Positions 1 through 9,753 of a stretch of DNA of 64,000 nt are shown here, one piece after another. The notes under the pieces were generated by a model. The model saw nothing but the letters and a program-made list of their open reading frames with translations, had not been told where the DNA came from and did no database searches. Position 1 is the first letter of the stretch, and each line of letters begins with the position of its first letter. Position numbers and translations under genes: made by a program. The DNA comes from Epithemia pelagica (Eukaryota > Bacillariophyta > Bacillariophyceae > Surirellales > Surirellaceae): assembly GCA_946965045.2 (NCBI GenBank), contig OX337228.1:4402001-4466000 (forward strand), written 5' to 3'.

Positions 1-974
1 TCTATGAACAGGAAATCACTCCCGAGATTCGTCTGAGCTATGAAAACATTTTGAAAAGTATCTTGCCTCCCTATCAACCCGGCGATACGGCCGAAAGTAT
101 TGTGTTCAACAACTATGGTCAGTTCGACGCCCAGCTTGTCAAACTTTTGGACGAACGATCCAACAATGGTGATGAAGGTGCGAAAGATTTGCTCATGGCT
201 CTGGCGGAAGAACAAAGGAAAAGAGTGGAAGAAGCTACAGTATCGCTGAAAGAAGTCTTGGCCCTTGGTGAACCGATGAAGATGGAAGGTGCCATCATAA
301 AGCTTGCTCGCGAAGGAAAGATTGACGAGCCGTTGCTCCTTTTGCTTGAAGCAAATGAAGACCAAGCTAGAGCTGCCGGACAAGAAGGCCCCGCTAAACT
401 TATCGGGCGATTGCGAAAGCGTGCGCTGGAGGAGAAGGATAAACAATCGGCGACAAAAGAAATCAGACTTATTCGCCAGCTCCTGCGAGCAGACGATTCG
501 GCCGAACGCGAGAAGCTTCTCGAAGAGGCATTTACTCCAAAAGAAGCTCTTCTTGTGCCCGGAACTGCTGAGAACGCTATGAAGGCGATGGATGGAGAAG
601 CTCCTGAACAGGAGAAACCCATGCCGGATGTTCCTCCACCTGATTTCATCACAGCGTGCAAAGCCGTTTTGCTGAATTTTGGCAACTTGGGTTATGAAGG
701 CGATGACCGCGGGGATCTCGCTTCCCGAATCAAGAAAATAGCAGCAGAAGCCGAGGTTGTTGCTACAAGGATCTACGGTAAGGGAATGACTTTGAGAGAG
801 CAACAAGATCGGGCCTGGAAGGAACAGACCACGTCTATTTTTGACCTTGAACGAATGGAGATTGAGGCTGAGCGGATGGGAGATGTGGCACCTTGGGCCA
901 ACCCCGATGCCGATGACGACATGTTGATTCCGGGATTCGACCAAGATGGACGAATGAAAATTGGCGGAAGCTAG
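1..974 (+). CDS. Uncharacterised charged helical protein, 3' part only
   Basis: The frame is open from the window edge to a TAG at 972-974, so the 5' end and the real start lie outside. About 324 residues are visible. They are rich in Glu, Lys, Ala and Leu and should form long helices. A proline-rich break (PMPDVPPPDF) lies near the middle, and the tail is acidic and ends in GFDQDGRMKIGGS. I see no membrane segment, metal motif or catalytic signature. The even codon use and low-complexity-free sequence support a real gene. I do not recognise the family; it may be a scaffold or lineage-specific stramenopile protein. The next gene is convergent, 135 bp away. Confidence 0.7.
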   Translation, partial: YEQEITPEIRLSYENILKSILPPYQPGDTAESIVFNNYGQFDAQLVKLLDERSNNGDEGAKDLLMALAEEQRKRVEEATVSLKEVLALGEPMKMEGAIIKLAREGKIDEPLLLLLEANEDQARAAGQEGPAKLIGRLRKRALEEKDKQSATKEIRLIRQLLRADDSAEREKLLEEAFTPKEALLVPGTAENAMKAMDGEAPEQEKPMPDVPPPDFITACKAVLLNFGNLGYEGDDRGDLASRIKKIAAEAEVVATRIYGKGMTLREQQDRAWKEQTTSIFDLERMEIEAERMGDVAPWANPDADDDMLIPGFDQDGRMKIGGS

Positions 975-1109
975 GTAGCAGTTTTATTTCAATTATTTTC
1001 GATAAAAGCGCGCTATGTCTTATTACTTTTATTGTCTCATATTTGAGACAACTAATGGGTTAAAGTGGTCTTGACCAATCCATTTCTAAGACAGTACTGC
1101 TGTCGCAGT

Positions 1110-2550
1110 TCAGCTTTTCGCTGCTATTTGGCCGTCGGTGGACGCAGCAGGGTCTGTCTCCTTGCTGCCTTCAGCTTCTGGTTTTGTTTCCATAACTTGC
1201 TTCATCTCGTCTCTCCATTTCACGAGTTCTTCCTCTAGTTTCATCTGACCTTCAAGCACTTCTCGCATAACCGCTTTCCCATCTTCTTCCTTTCCGGACC
1301 GCTTCAGCGCGAAAGCCCTTGCTCTCTTTGATACTAAAATCAACCCCAATCCGTCAGGGGTGGCTCCTACCTCGCATTGCTCGTCTCCGAGCTTTTCGGC
1401 CTTTGCATACATTTCATCCGCTTTTTCAAAGTCTCCTTGCCGGCTGTAAGTGTTTCCAATGTTAACCAAGAAAGAGGACCGTTCCCAATCCAGGCGCGAC
1501 GATCTGGGTTCTTTGTCCAGGATCGGCAATGCCTTCTCATACTCAGCGCGAGCTTCTGAGTCCTTTCCCATCGCAGAAAGGGCGTTTCCACAATGCAAGT
1601 ACACTGATCGGAGGCAGATAGTGGACACACGAAGAGGCATATACTTCAGCAGGCCTTTGTTTAGAAGACCAGGGTACGTGGGGTCCTTCTCATGATTCTT
1701 AATAACCGGTTTCTCTTCCGCCTGTCCAGAAACATCTATCGATGAGAATTAAACGAGTCGGAAGAATTCTCTATCAGTGACTACTCACCTCGACAGCCAT
1801 CTGATCTACATCATAGAATTCGCTTGTAGCAATCTCAATCCCTTTCATCGCACAGCGATAAGCATCTTCAGCTCCTTTCTTTCCATGCAATGCAAGATAG
1901 CGCTTGCTTATCTCAGCTAGACTCAGACAAATGCACGCAGGCTCACGTAAGACAATGGAAAGCCGTAAAGCAAACTTCGCAGAACGCAGGCTTTCCAAAA
2001 ACATTTTCGTTGTTTCTTCGTCACGTTCATCCGTTTGCTGTTCAGTGTAGACCTCAGAAGTCTTAGTCGGGTTCTGCGCCAAGTCAGAATCTCCCGCCGA
2101 GTCTTCTGAAAACAATATTTGAGCGAGTTGAACCTTTTGATCACGCCTGTAAACCTCTTTAAACCGTCCCTCACGCATTCGAGGCAACGAATCCGTTTGC
2201 ACTGCCATGACGAAATTCGTCTCGCCACGTTTTCGACGTAAGACATGATCGTCGAGATCAATCGCCAGCTTCAAGTCGCCAACCCCGCCATCATCAAAAC
2301 CCTCTCCACCGACATTCTTCCGTAATGCTCCTGGAGTTTGAGGCTTGTCTAGAAGCTTAAGAGAACCGATCTGGGAGAACGAAAATTTCGTACAGTGAGC
2401 AAAACATATGGATGAAACATCACAATAACTTTCTGTAATTACCTCATCTTCAAGCGGCGGCAGTGGGTCTGGGAAGAACGATGGGTCAATTGTCTTCTTC
2501 GTTAGCTTAGGCTTGTTGTTGCCACCGCCACTCTTTGATTTCTTCCCCAT
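1110..2550 (-). CDS. TPR-repeat protein, three exons
   Basis: Proposed exons are 2550-2443, 2370-1789 and 1721-1110, giving 433 residues. The start is the ATG of MGKKSKSGG; the frame is open further upstream but the basic N-terminus fits this Met. The second intron (1722-1788, 67 bp, gtgagt...ag) is needed to join the frames. The first (2371-2442, 72 bp, gtaatt...cag) has no stop and is a multiple of three, so splicing or retention gives two viable proteins. The C-terminal half carries tetratricopeptide-like helical pairs (for example YLHCGNALSAMGKDSEARAE and VNIGNTYSRQGDFEKADEMY), followed by an acidic tail. TPRs mediate protein-protein contacts; the partner is unknown. Confidence 0.7.
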
Positions 2551-2921
2551 CTCTTCTATCGGACTTGTACGGTCAATTGCTGATTTTTTTTCAAGTAAGC
2601 GAGCGAATGATGGGTACGAAGATGTCACCGCGTGGTCGAACGTCAAACGCGGCCACACGGACCACAAGTTTATCTACCCACACTATTTGTTCTCTCTCTG
2701 GAGCTCTAGCTAGCAGGCATTTACCCATAGCATTCTTAGTTACTCTGGCCATGAGGATGTGAAAAGGCGAACGTGATAGCCCGTCTACCAAGAAGATCTT
2801 TTCATGAGATCTCCTACATTTACTATTTGCTTCTAAGATTTGTCAACGAGACATACTAACAATTTAAATATACTCTTAAGAAACAAATGTGCTGAAATAT
2901 GGCGAGATCATGAATGCTATA
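2551..2921. other. Intergenic gap
   Basis: This gap lies between the start of the TPR gene and the 3' end of the CLPTM1 gene, both on the minus strand. It should hold the TPR gene promoter and the CLPTM1 3' UTR. I see only short chance ORFs and no recognisable element. Confidence 0.5.
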
Positions 2922-5273
2922 TCATTGGTCTTTCTTCGTTGCCTTTTCCTTAGCAGAAGAGGTTTGGCTTTCTGAGCTGGGAGACTCGCTGAATCCCTCT
3001 GCAGGACGGGCCGTATCAACAGGATACAGCCACCTCTGGTAGAGATAAATGAAGAATACGATGTCGTCACGAAAGCATCCCAATCGTGCCATAGTCGGCA
3101 TGCGGACGATGAACGAGAAAAGATCATCAATAAAGGTATTCAGAAACTTGTAACAAAGGACACGCCAAGGAAGGTGGGCAACACTCTTGAGTTTCCAATT
3201 CAAGAACAATTGTGGGGTCATCATGACAAAGCCAAAAGCGTAGACCCCCGACGAGGTCGATGTCACGAGCCAAGAAAGCCATCCCTTGTGCTCTTCGTAG
3301 GCGAGAGAGTAGAGTGTGTAGAATATTACAATAGGAAGGAGCGCAACCCCAATTGTTCTTGTCGCTAGACGGTCAGATTCTATTGTCAATGCCGTGAGAT
3401 CAATCCCCGTTGATGAAGTCTTTTGTTTCTCCATCGACTTTTTCAAAACTTCTCTAGTATCGTCGACTTCTAGTCTCGTTGCGCGAAGCTCGTACCCAGA
3501 AACAAGACGAGGGAGCCAATTATACCAGCTCACCTTCCAACCCTGTCTAGCCTTCACAAATTTAAGTCCAGCGGCTTTTCTGCATTTCCACAACGCTATA
3601 AGGCATCCAATCGACGCTGGCACTGTAATAAGAAGCGAACTCTCTTTCTCAATCAAAAAGAAAAGGATGACAACCTGTCCAAACAAGTCCATAAACAAAG
3701 CCCGCACGCTAAGACCGGTCAAGTCATTGTTGTTCTGCCAAAAGTTTACTTCATTCTTGAAGGTCAGGAATTCAAACAGAAGGTGAAGTGCGCTAGCCAG
3801 GAGCGTGATCAGTAAGAGAGTGACATTAGTGTCTGAAATCAGCGACCGTATTTCGTCAATATCTGATTGTTCAAAGCCCAAAGCTTGTTGACGTTCTAAC
3901 GCCTCGCTTAGATGTGAAAGAAGTCGCCATCGAGCGGGACTCATCCCTCCCGCATTAGCCGTAGATGCACGTGTGTTGTGTTCCAAGTCACTTCGATCAA
4001 AAGAGATGCGCAATGGAAGACTTTTGACAGTCTCATTCAAGGGAACATATTTCTCGATGGTGAGTCCAATTTCATCGACATGAATAGCAGGAATAAAAGC
4101 CAAACCAAGGGGATGATCACTTGACTTGGGCACGCGGACAACAGGAAGACCCGATGAGCCCGCGAGCTCATAGGGAAAAGATTGTCCTTCGTTGACGTAC
4201 TTGATCGCCACTTCGGGTTTCCAATACGAATACGGTTGCTTTCGTTCCTTCATGCTCGTGATCTGATTGTATCGCATCGTTTCTTCCGGCTTTGCTATTT
4301 CCATTACCCATGGCGGCATTTCACGACTATTCTTCACCAATCGATTCCACCAATAAAGGAGATCAAGGTATAAAAGTCGGCGAGGACGTCCAATATGATG
4401 AGGAAGGTCATACTTTACCATCCCAACGCCACCAACCAATATGGAGTTTGTTCTTCGGGCAAGGCGTATGCTCTCCTGAGCTTCTTCTATGGAAGCAGGA
4501 GGCCATTTCATTTCGGATCGTTTGTCCTTACGCATAACGAGAACATGGACATACACCGTTGAATTGGATGTCAAAGCGTTCCAGATAGCGGAGTCTGATG
4601 GAAATGGGATTGTCTTCCTGTCCAACATGCTTGCTAGGTCCTTTTCGGACTCTTCTTCATCCAGGCTTCCCGGGATGAGTGATAGATAAATAAACAGCTT
4701 GCGAATATGTTTCGTCAAAGAATGGTACAAAGACAACAGGACACTTGTTGATTCAATGCCTTGGCCAGCAGCCGACATGGCCGCGATCACACCCCCTTCG
4801 CCGCGTTCAATTGCCAACTGATCTGCATGGTCCAGCCAAGAAGTAGCAAATTCAAACGAGTCTTTGTCGTCAGCCAGGCAGCTTTGTCCTTCCGAACAAT
4901 CCACCGATGTCAAAAGAAACGACTTGGAAAAGGCGGGAGAACTGACGACTTCCTCCCAGAGTAGAGCTGAAGTTGTTGGTCGAGTTCTGTCCGCTTCGAT
5001 TTCTTCATCGCTGCTCTCACTCTCTGACCAAAAGTCGGTGTCGAAAAACGATAAGTCGAATCTTGGGGAGGTGGCAAGATAAACACGTAAGTGCATTTCA
5101 TCACTTGGATCAGTGGTCCACAATGGGTTCACAAATCCTTCGTACTGTGATAGGTCCACATTTGCCAGCGGGTACATGAGCCGAAACAGATTGAAACCTG
5201 CCGCGACTATGTAAAACGCCATCAATACCGATGCACCGCATGATACATTGAAAATTGATGAAAGTCTCACCAT
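2922..5273 (-). CDS. CLPTM1-family multi-pass membrane protein
   Basis: Single-exon ORF of 783 residues. The start is the ATG at 5273; nine in-frame codons upstream lack an ATG and follow a stop. An N-terminal hydrophobic segment (about residues 9-30) is followed by a long lumenal region and then several membrane helices in the last third. The C-terminus carries the family signature: MMTPQLFLNWKLKSVAHLPW, then KFLNTFIDDLFSF, MPTMARLGCFRDD and FIYLYQRWLYPVD, very close to animal CLPTM1. The early VYLATSP and FVNPLW segments also fit. CLPTM1-type proteins sit in the ER or plasma membrane and have been linked to lipid scrambling and receptor trafficking. The C-terminal tail is Ser- and Lys-rich. 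Family assignment is firm; the role in this organism is inferred. Confidence 0.93.
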   Translation of the reverse strand: MVRLSSIFNVSCGASVLMAFYIVAAGFNLFRLMYPLANVDLSQYEGFVNPLWTTDPSDEMHLRVYLATSPRFDLSFFDTDFWSESESSDEEIEADRTRPTTSALLWEEVVSSPAFSKSFLLTSVDCSEGQSCLADDKDSFEFATSWLDHADQLAIERGEGGVIAAMSAAGQGIESTSVLLSLYHSLTKHIRKLFIYLSLIPGSLDEEESEKDLASMLDRKTIPFPSDSAIWNALTSNSTVYVHVLVMRKDKRSEMKWPPASIEEAQESIRLARRTNSILVGGVGMVKYDLPHHIGRPRRLLYLDLLYWWNRLVKNSREMPPWVMEIAKPEETMRYNQITSMKERKQPYSYWKPEVAIKYVNEGQSFPYELAGSSGLPVVRVPKSSDHPLGLAFIPAIHVDEIGLTIEKYVPLNETVKSLPLRISFDRSDLEHNTRASTANAGGMSPARWRLLSHLSEALERQQALGFEQSDIDEIRSLISDTNVTLLLITLLASALHLLFEFLTFKNEVNFWQNNNDLTGLSVRALFMDLFGQVVILFFLIEKESSLLITVPASIGCLIALWKCRKAAGLKFVKARQGWKVSWYNWLPRLVSGYELRATRLEVDDTREVLKKSMEKQKTSSTGIDLTALTIESDRLATRTIGVALLPIVIFYTLYSLAYEEHKGWLSWLVTSTSSGVYAFGFVMMTPQLFLNWKLKSVAHLPWRVLCYKFLNTFIDDLFSFIVRMPTMARLGCFRDDIVFFIYLYQRWLYPVDTARPAEGFSESPSSESQTSSAKEKATKKDQ

Positions 5274-5693
5274 GGTTGCATTTACAAGGGTCTCAGCCAC
5301 CCTCTCTCAGTTGTCCGTCTCGGCATCAAATGACGCGTGTTGTTGTTGATGGGACACGGGAATGGGACACGACACAAGACACAACAAATGAAGGGTGAAG
5401 GACAGACACATCTTTGCTTCCGAGTCCTGTTAGTATTGTGTATCCAATACCGCGATCATCCTACCTAGAGGAGTCATTCCATGGGATTCATTTGGGCAAT
5501 AAGTCCATTTTAAGTCTAGGTAAGATCACGTCAACTGAGGATGAAGCGCTACCATCTGATGGTCTCACTCCAGATAATCGGGTTCGATTGATCAATTACT
5601 TGACTTTGACCTTCATGATCCGTGCAAACCGATACGACGAGGCGATGTCAGTGTAAGTACAAAAGAGAATGATACCTCTCCAACCTTAGAGTA
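5274..5693. other. Intergenic gap upstream of CLPTM1 gene
   Basis: The gap lies between the divergent start of the CLPTM1 gene and the 3' end of the ER lectin gene. A plus-strand frame is open over 5414-5652 and ends at a consensus-like donor (gtaagt at 5653). It has no ATG, and a continuation would run antisense into the lectin gene, so I do not call it a gene. It could be a degraded exon. Confidence 0.35.
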
Positions 5694-7442
5694 TTACGCA
5701 ATGGAAGAGTCATCTTCAGGGACATAAAGGCATTTGAAAACTTGTTTTTTCGAAACGGGTTGTTTGAAAAGAGGATGGCTGCAAAGATCCGGCAACTCCA
5801 CAATAACGATGTAGTGACATGTACTATCTTCACTGACAGAAATGTCATAGTTGTCCCCGCATTGATATCGAACTGATGACGACCGGCTTATGCCTTTTTG
5901 CGTGGAACCCCCCGCTACGATGGCGGCGTCTGTCACGTCAGAATGGTCGCACACATCCCCGCCAGTATACTCCAACTCAAAGTACGGCTTCACCACACCA
6001 CCTTTTTTATCGGTGGCATTGACCACAAACTTCCACTCGTCTTCTGGAACAATTGCAGCAAAGACATTTGGTTGATAGCTCCCCAAGTTGTGGTCGGCCT
6101 CCACAGTTCGTGCAGTATAAACCGCTCCGTTCTTGTTCTTCCGAGTTCCGACGACTTCATGATACTGACGTATATTCTTTTTGTGGCATATCTCGTACGT
6201 CCACCAACCTCCGGTGGAAGTTTGTAAGCAGAATCCATTCATTGTCCGTTCCAAAACTTCCATTACAGATTCATTTTCTTTTGCTGGCACGGACATTGAA
6301 TTCTTGTCTTTTAACTTGTATCCGCCTTCAGTCTTCGTGTTTTCTTCTTCATCCTCCTCGTCCAGGCAAAGTAATGGCGTGCAGATGGTAACATTGTACG
6401 TACAAATGTTTGTGTTCGATTCCCTCACGTCGTAGATTGACATGACATCGGTCGTAACATGGACGTTGTCTCGATGGACTAGTCCCATATTGTTTTGAAC
6501 AGTGCCCTTGCTACAGCATACCAACCGTACAAGGCTTTGGCGTTCCTTGTTTGTTCCTGGACAGAGTGTCCCATGGAGATAAGTATCATCCACGCGGGCT
6601 AATTCTGGCCGTCCTTGCGCCAAAAGGTTACCTCCCATCACCTTGCCCTTGCTATCGAGCGCTTCCCCTTCGTCTGGATCCACCAGAACGATTGCGCGAC
6701 TGTCGAAATTACCCAGGTTGGTGACGTCTTCTACTTGCACGGAACTGGTCGATTTGCTGATTTCAACGTGAAATTGAGTAACGCGGTCCTTGTAGCACCA
6801 TTCATACGACCACCATCCTTTGTGAGTTTGGGCACAAAGCCCCGACAATGGTTCGAGGAGGTTATCAATCTCAGCAATCCTTTCCTTTTCATCTATGGTT
6901 TTGAGGAGCTGAGCCAGAGACAATGTTTCACTTTCTTCATCCATACGGCGCACCGAAGAGTTGTCCGGTTCAGTGCTGTCTCCAGGATTAATTTCAGTAA
7001 TTTCTGCATCATTCTTTCCAGTCTCTATTAAGGCGGATGGTGGGTTTGCTTCATCGTCTTGTCTCAGTTTCGGTACTTCAAACATGCCTTCGTTCAGACT
7101 GACCCCGTCCAGTTCATCTTCATGATAAACTCTGCAGACGAACAGTCGACCAGACGAATCTCTTACTTCCGTGTGCAAGGCGTTGGGATTGGGGAGTTGC
7201 GAGTCCGTATTTGGCAAGAGAAGAGGTAACGCTGCAATCCGAGATCGGGTCGCTCGACTGAAGCCACCAAACGGGGAGCCATAGCCGTGTTCCGGATCAA
7301 AAATCCAACCGTCATATTCTTCGTATAGAGACGGGAAGAGTTCTGAGGCGCTGTGGACAGCACTGATAGGATGAGGAAGCAAGCCATAATAGAGAAGAAA
7401 AAATGGAAAACACAGAAGCGGTCTCATTGAGGAGGTTGTCAT
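5694..7442 (-). CDS. ER lectin with two MRH domains (erlectin/OS-9-like)
   Basis: ORF of 582 residues from the ATG at 7442; the open frame upstream is not needed, because this Met precedes a good signal peptide (RPLLCFPFFLLYYGLLPHP). Two mannose-6-phosphate receptor homology domains are visible. The first begins at GLCAQTHKGWWSYEWCY, the second at GFCLQTSTGGWWTYEICH. Each keeps the WW pair and the Gln/Arg/Glu/Tyr-type glycan-binding context (for example QYHE) and a series of paired cysteines. Two MRH domains in one soluble ER protein match erlectin (XTP3-B) more than single-MRH OS-9/Yos9. Such lectins read trimmed N-glycans and pass misfolded glycoproteins to the HRD1 ubiquitin ligase in ER-associated degradation. 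The C-terminus (EDDSSIA) has no obvious HDEL/KDEL signal. Confidence 0.85.
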   Translation of the reverse strand: MTTSSMRPLLCFPFFLLYYGLLPHPISAVHSASELFPSLYEEYDGWIFDPEHGYGSPFGGFSRATRSRIAALPLLLPNTDSQLPNPNALHTEVRDSSGRLFVCRVYHEDELDGVSLNEGMFEVPKLRQDDEANPPSALIETGKNDAEITEINPGDSTEPDNSSVRRMDEESETLSLAQLLKTIDEKERIAEIDNLLEPLSGLCAQTHKGWWSYEWCYKDRVTQFHVEISKSTSSVQVEDVTNLGNFDSRAIVLVDPDEGEALDSKGKVMGGNLLAQGRPELARVDDTYLHGTLCPGTNKERQSLVRLVCCSKGTVQNNMGLVHRDNVHVTTDVMSIYDVRESNTNICTYNVTICTPLLCLDEEDEEENTKTEGGYKLKDKNSMSVPAKENESVMEVLERTMNGFCLQTSTGGWWTYEICHKKNIRQYHEVVGTRKNKNGAVYTARTVEADHNLGSYQPNVFAAIVPEDEWKFVVNATDKKGGVVKPYFELEYTGGDVCDHSDVTDAAIVAGGSTQKGISRSSSVRYQCGDNYDISVSEDSTCHYIVIVELPDLCSHPLFKQPVSKKQVFKCLYVPEDDSSIA

Positions 7443-7805
7443 GTTGGACTTCTGTGTTGATGAAAAACATGAGAACTTGGGACCCAAAAAAAAATGCACC
7501 CGAGTGCCACCAACAGCAACTCCATACGAATATTGGATATTGGATTCGTATTTTGTAGTTGTTGTATATTTTGGATACATTGGATACGGCATAGAGGATA
7601 CGCATACACGGCAGAATTTAATACACGACGAGACGATCTTATTCCACTGGTAGCTAGGACTCTCGAGGCCTCTAGAGTACTTCCTTGTGGGAATGGTCCG
7701 AATAGCAATATAGATCTCATAAGAGAGTATGAAAGTCATATCTTCTAAGCGCTTGTTATGTAGTACGATGGAACACGGCAGTCTATCTGATTCGTTGACA
7801 GGTCT
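7443..7805. other. Intergenic gap, probable promoter of ER lectin gene
   Basis: The open frame of the lectin gene continues antisense through part of this gap, but the sequence reads as A/T-rich non-coding DNA with no conserved motif. Nothing else is recognised. Confidence 0.4.
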
Positions 7806-8576
7806 CTACAAACTAGATCGACGGTTCATTCTTCCATCGTTTCTTTTGACGATGCTCGCGGCAGCAAATAGGCCGCGAACTTGTTCTCGAGCCTGACACA
7901 CTTGTGAGGCGTAAGAGTCTTCCGAAGCAATTGTGTCTCCATCGGTCACTCCATCGTACGAGTCGTCACATGGCAGAGATTGATCGCACTGAAGAGACGG
8001 AGTCATGTCGGAGAAGTTGTCTTCAACTACCTGTGTCTGGGTGGCTGGTCTGTAGCTGAGAGATTCTTCCGCATCCCGTACACCAATCACAAAGGCTGTC
8101 TCAGCCGCATTCAGAGACACTCGCCGGTACTTTTGCGCAATAGCCTCGGGCTCTACAACACCGATGGCCATTTGTCGATCTTGCTCTTCTAACACCGCAT
8201 TCAGAGCATTAAACTTGTTTGCTCTCCGTTGTTTAAAGCCCTCCTTCAATTTATGTTCCAATCCACGAAAAGAATGCTCATCAGACTCTCGGAAATGCCC
8301 CGTCTTCATCATCTTCACAATCAGAGAATTCCGTGCTTTTATAATGTCATATTCATCTCTTGAGTACCAGCAAAGCGTTCGTGTTCCCTCGTCTAGCCTC
8401 TCAATATTTTGAACTTGTTCGGGGGCAGGCTTGAAATCAACGCTATGGCGTCTCTTCATCTTCCCACCCCCACGTGTGGCAAACGGTGTATGGTCACTCA
8501 ATTTGGTCATTCCATCGCCTACCGTAATCGTTGATGATGCGGTCCCAAGAGTAGCGTTATCGTCAATGAGCACCAT
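7806..8576 (-). CDS. Uncharacterised 256-residue protein
   Basis: Single-exon ORF with a clear ATG. The central part (about residues 65-155) is the most structured: LCWYSRDEYDIIKARNSLIV, then RGLEHKLKEGFKQRRANKFN and a helical stretch ending in IAQKYRRVS. The N-terminus is Thr/Ser-rich with a basic KMKRRHS patch; the C-terminal third is acidic and Ser-rich and ends in a basic NRRSSL. There is no signal peptide or membrane helix. I associate this WYSRxEYxxIK-type core with an expanded family of diatom hypothetical proteins, from memory and without a search. Function unknown; the basic patches would allow nuclear localisation. Confidence 0.75.
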   Translation of the reverse strand: MVLIDDNATLGTASSTITVGDGMTKLSDHTPFATRGGGKMKRRHSVDFKPAPEQVQNIERLDEGTRTLCWYSRDEYDIIKARNSLIVKMMKTGHFRESDEHSFRGLEHKLKEGFKQRRANKFNALNAVLEEQDRQMAIGVVEPEAIAQKYRRVSLNAAETAFVIGVRDAEESLSYRPATQTQVVEDNFSDMTPSLQCDQSLPCDDSYDGVTDGDTIASEDSYASQVCQAREQVRGLFAAASIVKRNDGRMNRRSSL

Positions 8577-9251
8577 GATGGTAATAGAATATGGCGGAAT
8601 TATCTCTGCGCCTCGTCACATCGCGTATCGCGTATACTTGTACGAGTTAGACTCGTACTACCTAGAATCTGTGCGGCGAACTGGTTGGTCGTAAAAAGGA
8701 CCATAACATTTTTGTCGTTATCAGCTCTTGCCTGCACTCTGCTGGTTGGGAAGTAGCCGAAACCGACAGAGGACACTAAAAGAGATCTCATGGCAATAGC
8801 CGAAGGACATGGGCAATATTAAGAAATAGGTTGATGTGGCATAATTTTTCCGGGCCCTGAGGCGTTCCGGATTTTTGTTTTTGGCAGGGACTGAACTGCT
8901 TGGGAAAAAAGGCTTAATCAAAATACTGTATCAGTAGCAATACGAGTGTCCTTTGGGACTTTGGACGAGTAGGGCTTATCTATAGAAATATGATCCATTC
9001 AGGGGCCGAAGTTTCAACATTGCCAAAAACATCTTCGTAAGGCTAAGGTTACTCGTACTTTTACTTCTTCGTATTCGCATAAATAATACTCCTATATGCT
9101 ATATTACCTAGGTAGATAAGGGGATAGTCTACCTATTGTAGGTAGATACTCCTAAAACGAGTATTACTCAGCTCACGTGTCCAATCTACGAAACAGTGCT
9201 CAGATCCTAATGCATTCTTCTCCTCTAATAGCTAGGAGTAGTAGATAGTAC
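8577..9251. other. A/T-rich intergenic gap next to the hAT element
   Basis: No credible coding. From about 9080 it contains several copies of short motifs that recur in other gaps of the window: TACTCCT (9087-9093, 9147-9153), CCTAGGTAGATA-like stretches and GCTAGGAGTA (9231-9240), the last only 11 bp from the target-site duplication of the transposon. Confidence 0.5.
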
Positions 9252-9259
9252 TTCCAAGT
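9252..9259 (+). repeat. Left target-site duplication of hAT element (TTCCAAGT)
   Basis: The 8 bases TTCCAAGT immediately precede the left terminus CAGGGTCTGGAA and are repeated exactly at 16334-16341, immediately after the right terminus. Eight bases is the normal duplication length for hAT elements. Confidence 0.92.
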
Positions 9260-9271
9260 CAGGGTCTGGAA
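9260..9271 (+). repeat. Left terminal inverted repeat
   Basis: CAGGGTCTGGAA, a 12/12 inverted match to 16322-16333. The match stops at the next base. Confidence 0.9.
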
Positions 9272-9514
9272 GTCATTTTATGTGCCATCTAAACTTGAAT
9301 GTAGATTGATTATTCACTTTTCCAATCAGTTTAGAATTAAATTAAGAATTAACGATTCACTTCACGACATATACACAATTGAATTAATCTTGAAAGTGTA
9401 CTAATTTACGGATAGTAAATGAACTTAATTACCAAAGTCAATTATGTTTACAATCAATAAATTCACTTAACTTTACTATTCCCCTATTTCATACCCTTTG
9501 AATTGAATTCAATC

Positions 9515-9573
9515 CCCAATTCCCTTTTCGAACCAATTGGAATTAAATTCCAATCCCAATTCCCTTTTCGAAC
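9515..9573 (+). repeat. Left subterminal repeats of hAT element
   Basis: A 19-base unit, CCCAATTCCCTTTTCGAAC, occurs twice (9515-9533 and 9555-9573), 40 bp apart. Each holds a CAATTCCC core that appears inverted at the other end of the element. Such subterminal arrays are the usual transposase binding sites in hAT elements; binding here is inferred. Confidence 0.7.
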
Positions 9574-9753
9574 GAATTTGATTTGAATGAATCATTCCCA
9601 ATTCACACCACCATTCAGAACAAATGAATTACACATTCACAAATTCCATTCATTCTCTGAATTATGACTCACAGTCACACACTGTACTCCTTATCCTTTC
9701 TCCACCATTATAGTCGTACAACATACAACTAAGAAGATTTTAGGTACGCCTGT

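Noticed and set aside
5414-5656. Plus-strand open frame ending at a donor-like site
   Set aside because: No ATG, and any continuation would run antisense into the ER lectin gene. Kept only as a note in the gap entry.
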